Of a DNA stretch of 22,608 nucleotides, positions 20,700 through 22,608 are shown piece after piece. A program made the position numbers and the translations under genes. This DNA comes from JAEUIV01 sp033763795. GTDB taxonomy: Bacteria; Planctomycetota; Phycisphaerae; Phycisphaerales; UBA1924. Position 1 is the first letter of the stretch. The number at the start of each line of letters is the position of its first letter. The notes below the pieces were generated by a model. It was not told the origin of the DNA, ran no database searches, and saw only the letters and a program-made list of their open reading frames with translations. Where the stretch lies: positions 1 to 22,608 of the forward strand of contig JANRJV010000065.1 in the NCBI GenBank assembly GCA_033763795.1, written 5' to 3'.

Positions 20700-22567
20700 A
20701 CAACCAGCTCCGCAACATCGCCATCATCGCGCACGTCGACCACGGCAAGACGACGCTTGTCGACCAGATGCTCAAGCAGTCGGGCATGTTCCGGGCCGGC
20801 GAGCTGGACAAGCTCGCGGGCGGTCAGCACGGGCTGATCATGGACTCCAACCCGATCGAGCGCGAGCGCGGGATCACGATCCTCTCCAAGAACTGCGCGA
20901 TCACGTACACGCGTCCGTCCGGGGAATCGGTGCGGATCAACATCGTGGACACGCCGGGCCACGCGGACTTCGGCGGCGAGGTCGAGCGCGTGCTGCGGAT
21001 GGCGGACGGGTGCGTGCTGCTGGTCGACTCGGCGGAGGGCCCGATGCCCCAGACGCGCTTCGTGCTGAGCAAGGCGCTGGAGGCGGGGCTGAGGCCCGTG
21101 GTCGTCATCAACAAGTGCGACCGTCCGGACGCGCGGTCGCAGGAAGTGATCAACGAGGTGTTCGACCTGCTGGTGGAGCTGGGGGCCGAGGAGGACGCGC
21201 TGGACTTCCCGGTGGTCTACGCGGCGGGTCGCGACGGCTGGGCGTCGCTCGATCTCAAGAAGAAGACGACGGACCTGCGGGACCTGTTCGAGACGCTGAT
21301 CGAGCGCGTGCCGCCGGCGCGGGGCGACGCGGGCTCGCCGCTGCAGATGCTGGTGACGTCGATCGACTACAGCGAGTACGTGGGCCGGATCGGGATCGGC
21401 CGCGTGTTCAACGGTGTCATCAGGCGGAACCAGCAGGTGGCGGTGCTGGACCGCCACGGCGAGCGGCGCAACGCCAAGGTGACGAAGCTGATGGCCTTCA
21501 GCGGGCTGTCCCGGACGGAGACCGAAGAGGTGCAGGCGGGCGACATCTGCGCCGTGATCGGGATCGAGCGGATCGACATCGGGGACACGCTCGCGGACCC
21601 GGCGGACCCGCGGCCGCTGCCCCCCGTGAAGGTGGACGAGCCCACGCTGACGATGGTCTTCCGCGTGAACGACTCGCCGTTCGTGGGCCAGGACGGGCAG
21701 TACGTGACGAGCCGGCAGATCCGCGAGCGTCTGCTCAAGGAATGCGAGCACAACGTGGCGCTGAAGGTCGAGTTCGGCGCGGGCGACGAGTTCCAGGTCT
21801 CGGGTCGCGGTCTGCTGCACCTGGGCATCCTGATCGAGAACATGCGGCGCGAGGGGTTCGAGCTGGCGGTGGGCAAGCCGCGGGTGATCACGCGGGAGAT
21901 CCACGGCAAGCTGCACGAGCCGATCGAGATCCTGGTGGTCGACGCGCCGAACGAGCACGTGGGCGCGGTGATGGAGCTCACGGGGCAGCGCGGGGCGATC
22001 CTCGAGACGATGGAGCCCCGGGGCGACACGCTGACGCACATGGAGTTCGAGATCCCGTCGCGCGGGCTCATCGGGCTTCGCAGCCGGCTGATGACAGCGT
22101 CGCAGGGCGAGGCGATCATGCACCACGCGTTCGAGCGGTATGCGCCGGTGACGGGCGAGCTGCCGGGGCGGGGCCAGGGCGTGCTGATCTCGATGGAGGG
22201 GGGGACGGCGACGGCGTACTCGATCGAAGGGCTTGCGGACCGGGGCGTCATGTTCGTCCTGCCCCAGGACAAGGTGTACGGCGGGATGATCGTGGGCGAG
22301 CACAACCGCGAGAACGACCTGACAGTGAACATCACGCGTGCGAAGCAGCTGACGAACTTCCGCGAGGCGACCAAGGAAGCGTTCGTGAAGCTCAAGCCCG
22401 CGCGGAAGATGGGCCTGGAGGCGTGCCTCGAGTACATCGAGGAGGACGAGTTGGTCGAGATCACGCCGACGAGCATCAGGATGCGCAAGCGTCTGCTGAA
22501 CGAGAGCGACCGCAAGAAGGCCGACCGGGCGAGCCGGGACCGCGAGCGGGCCGGCGCCGAGGCGTGA
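20696..22567 (+). CDS. typA: Ribosome-associated GTPase TypA/BipA
   Basis: This is a translational GTPase that binds the 70S ribosome near the EF-G site and aids 50S assembly and growth under cold or stress. All GTP-binding motifs are intact: AHVDHGKTT (12-20), RGITI, DTPGHADF, NKCD, and a later YAAGRDGW. Domain II (GRIGIGRVFNGVIRRNQQV) and the EF-G-like domains III and V (GRGLLHLGILIENMRREGFEL, then PSRGLIGLRSRLMT) follow. The BipA-specific C-terminal domain contains MEGGTATAYSIEGLADRG, PQDKVYGGMIVGEHNRENDLTVN and LEYIEEDELVEITPTSIRMRKR. The 623 residues are a normal family length. The start has no Shine-Dalgarno and is overlapped by element copy 3. TACCAT at 20630 could be its -10 box, but the support is weak. 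Confidence 0.96.
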   Translation: MNNQLRNIAIIAHVDHGKTTLVDQMLKQSGMFRAGELDKLAGGQHGLIMDSNPIERERGITILSKNCAITYTRPSGESVRINIVDTPGHADFGGEVERVLRMADGCVLLVDSAEGPMPQTRFVLSKALEAGLRPVVVINKCDRPDARSQEVINEVFDLLVELGAEEDALDFPVVYAAGRDGWASLDLKKKTTDLRDLFETLIERVPPARGDAGSPLQMLVTSIDYSEYVGRIGIGRVFNGVIRRNQQVAVLDRHGERRNAKVTKLMAFSGLSRTETEEVQAGDICAVIGIERIDIGDTLADPADPRPLPPVKVDEPTLTMVFRVNDSPFVGQDGQYVTSRQIRERLLKECEHNVALKVEFGAGDEFQVSGRGLLHLGILIENMRREGFELAVGKPRVITREIHGKLHEPIEILVVDAPNEHVGAVMELTGQRGAILETMEPRGDTLTHMEFEIPSRGLIGLRSRLMTASQGEAIMHHAFERYAPVTGELPGRGQGVLISMEGGTATAYSIEGLADRGVMFVLPQDKVYGGMIVGEHNRENDLTVNITRAKQLTNFREATKEAFVKLKPARKMGLEACLEYIEEDELVEITPTSIRMRKRLLNESDRKKADRASRDRERAGAEA

Positions 22568-22608
22568 TGCGGCCCGGGGCCGGAACGGATCGCCCGCGCG
22601 TCACGGAC

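Noticed and set aside
20252..22303. 683-codon open frame on the minus strand opposite typA
   Set aside because: It is antisense to a complete TypA gene, without motifs.

Overview
The window reads as an ordinary chromosomal stretch of a high-GC planctomycete, most likely of the Phycisphaerae. This lineage call is inference. It rests on strongly GC-rich third codon positions, secreted proteins ending in a dockerin-like EF-hand tail (the first protein ends in LSGWAP, a style common in these genomes), scattered single-gene transcription units, and many starts without a Shine-Dalgarno sequence. I see no tRNA, rRNA, CRISPR array, insertion sequence or phage gene.

Layout. 2-934 (+) is the 3' part of a secreted dockerin-tailed protein, closed by a strong terminator. 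1046-4417 (-) holds mscS-like channel, prpD-like and sixA-like genes. 4530-5729 (+) is a thiolase. 5914-8835 (+) is a large secreted GH13 alpha-amylase-type enzyme with a dockerin-like tail. 8910-11406 (-) carries rpe, a histidine-phosphatase-fold protein that has lost its catalytic residues, and accD. 11438-13271 (+) carries scoB and an M19 dipeptidase. 13281-14288 (-) is a lipoprotein M48 protease. 14436-17105 (+) carries ubiE/menG, a B12-binding-like protein and a WalJ-like metallo-beta-lactamase-fold protein. 17053-17499 (-) is a small hypothetical protein overlapping the previous gene tail to tail. 17644-20594 (+) is an ECF sigma factor, a membrane anti-sigma candidate and a secreted protein of unknown function. 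20696-22567 (+) is typA/bipA.

How the genes relate. Most are metabolic or housekeeping genes with no shared pathway. Thiolase (acetoacetyl-CoA) and ScoB (acetoacetate/CoA transfer) could act in one ketone-body or C4 acyl-CoA route, but they lie 5.7 kb apart and scoA is absent. The one clear regulatory module is the sigma/anti-sigma/secreted-protein set, whose leader has a candidate ECF-type self-promoter overlapping a hairpin and a 12-bp palindrome.

The most interesting signals are regulatory or degenerate rather than a new defence or mobile system. (1) A -10-like TANNNT hexamer sits 6-9 nt before the start codon of five genes, suggesting leaderless or nearly leaderless transcripts; two of these are back to back within 31 bp between rpe and scoB. 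(2) A 19-bp AT-rich element occurs three times between genes. (3) One histidine-phosphatase fold protein has RHG changed to RSG. (4) A B12-binding-like domain has Asp where the cobalt-ligating His should be. I did not find convincing evidence of an undescribed multi-gene system.
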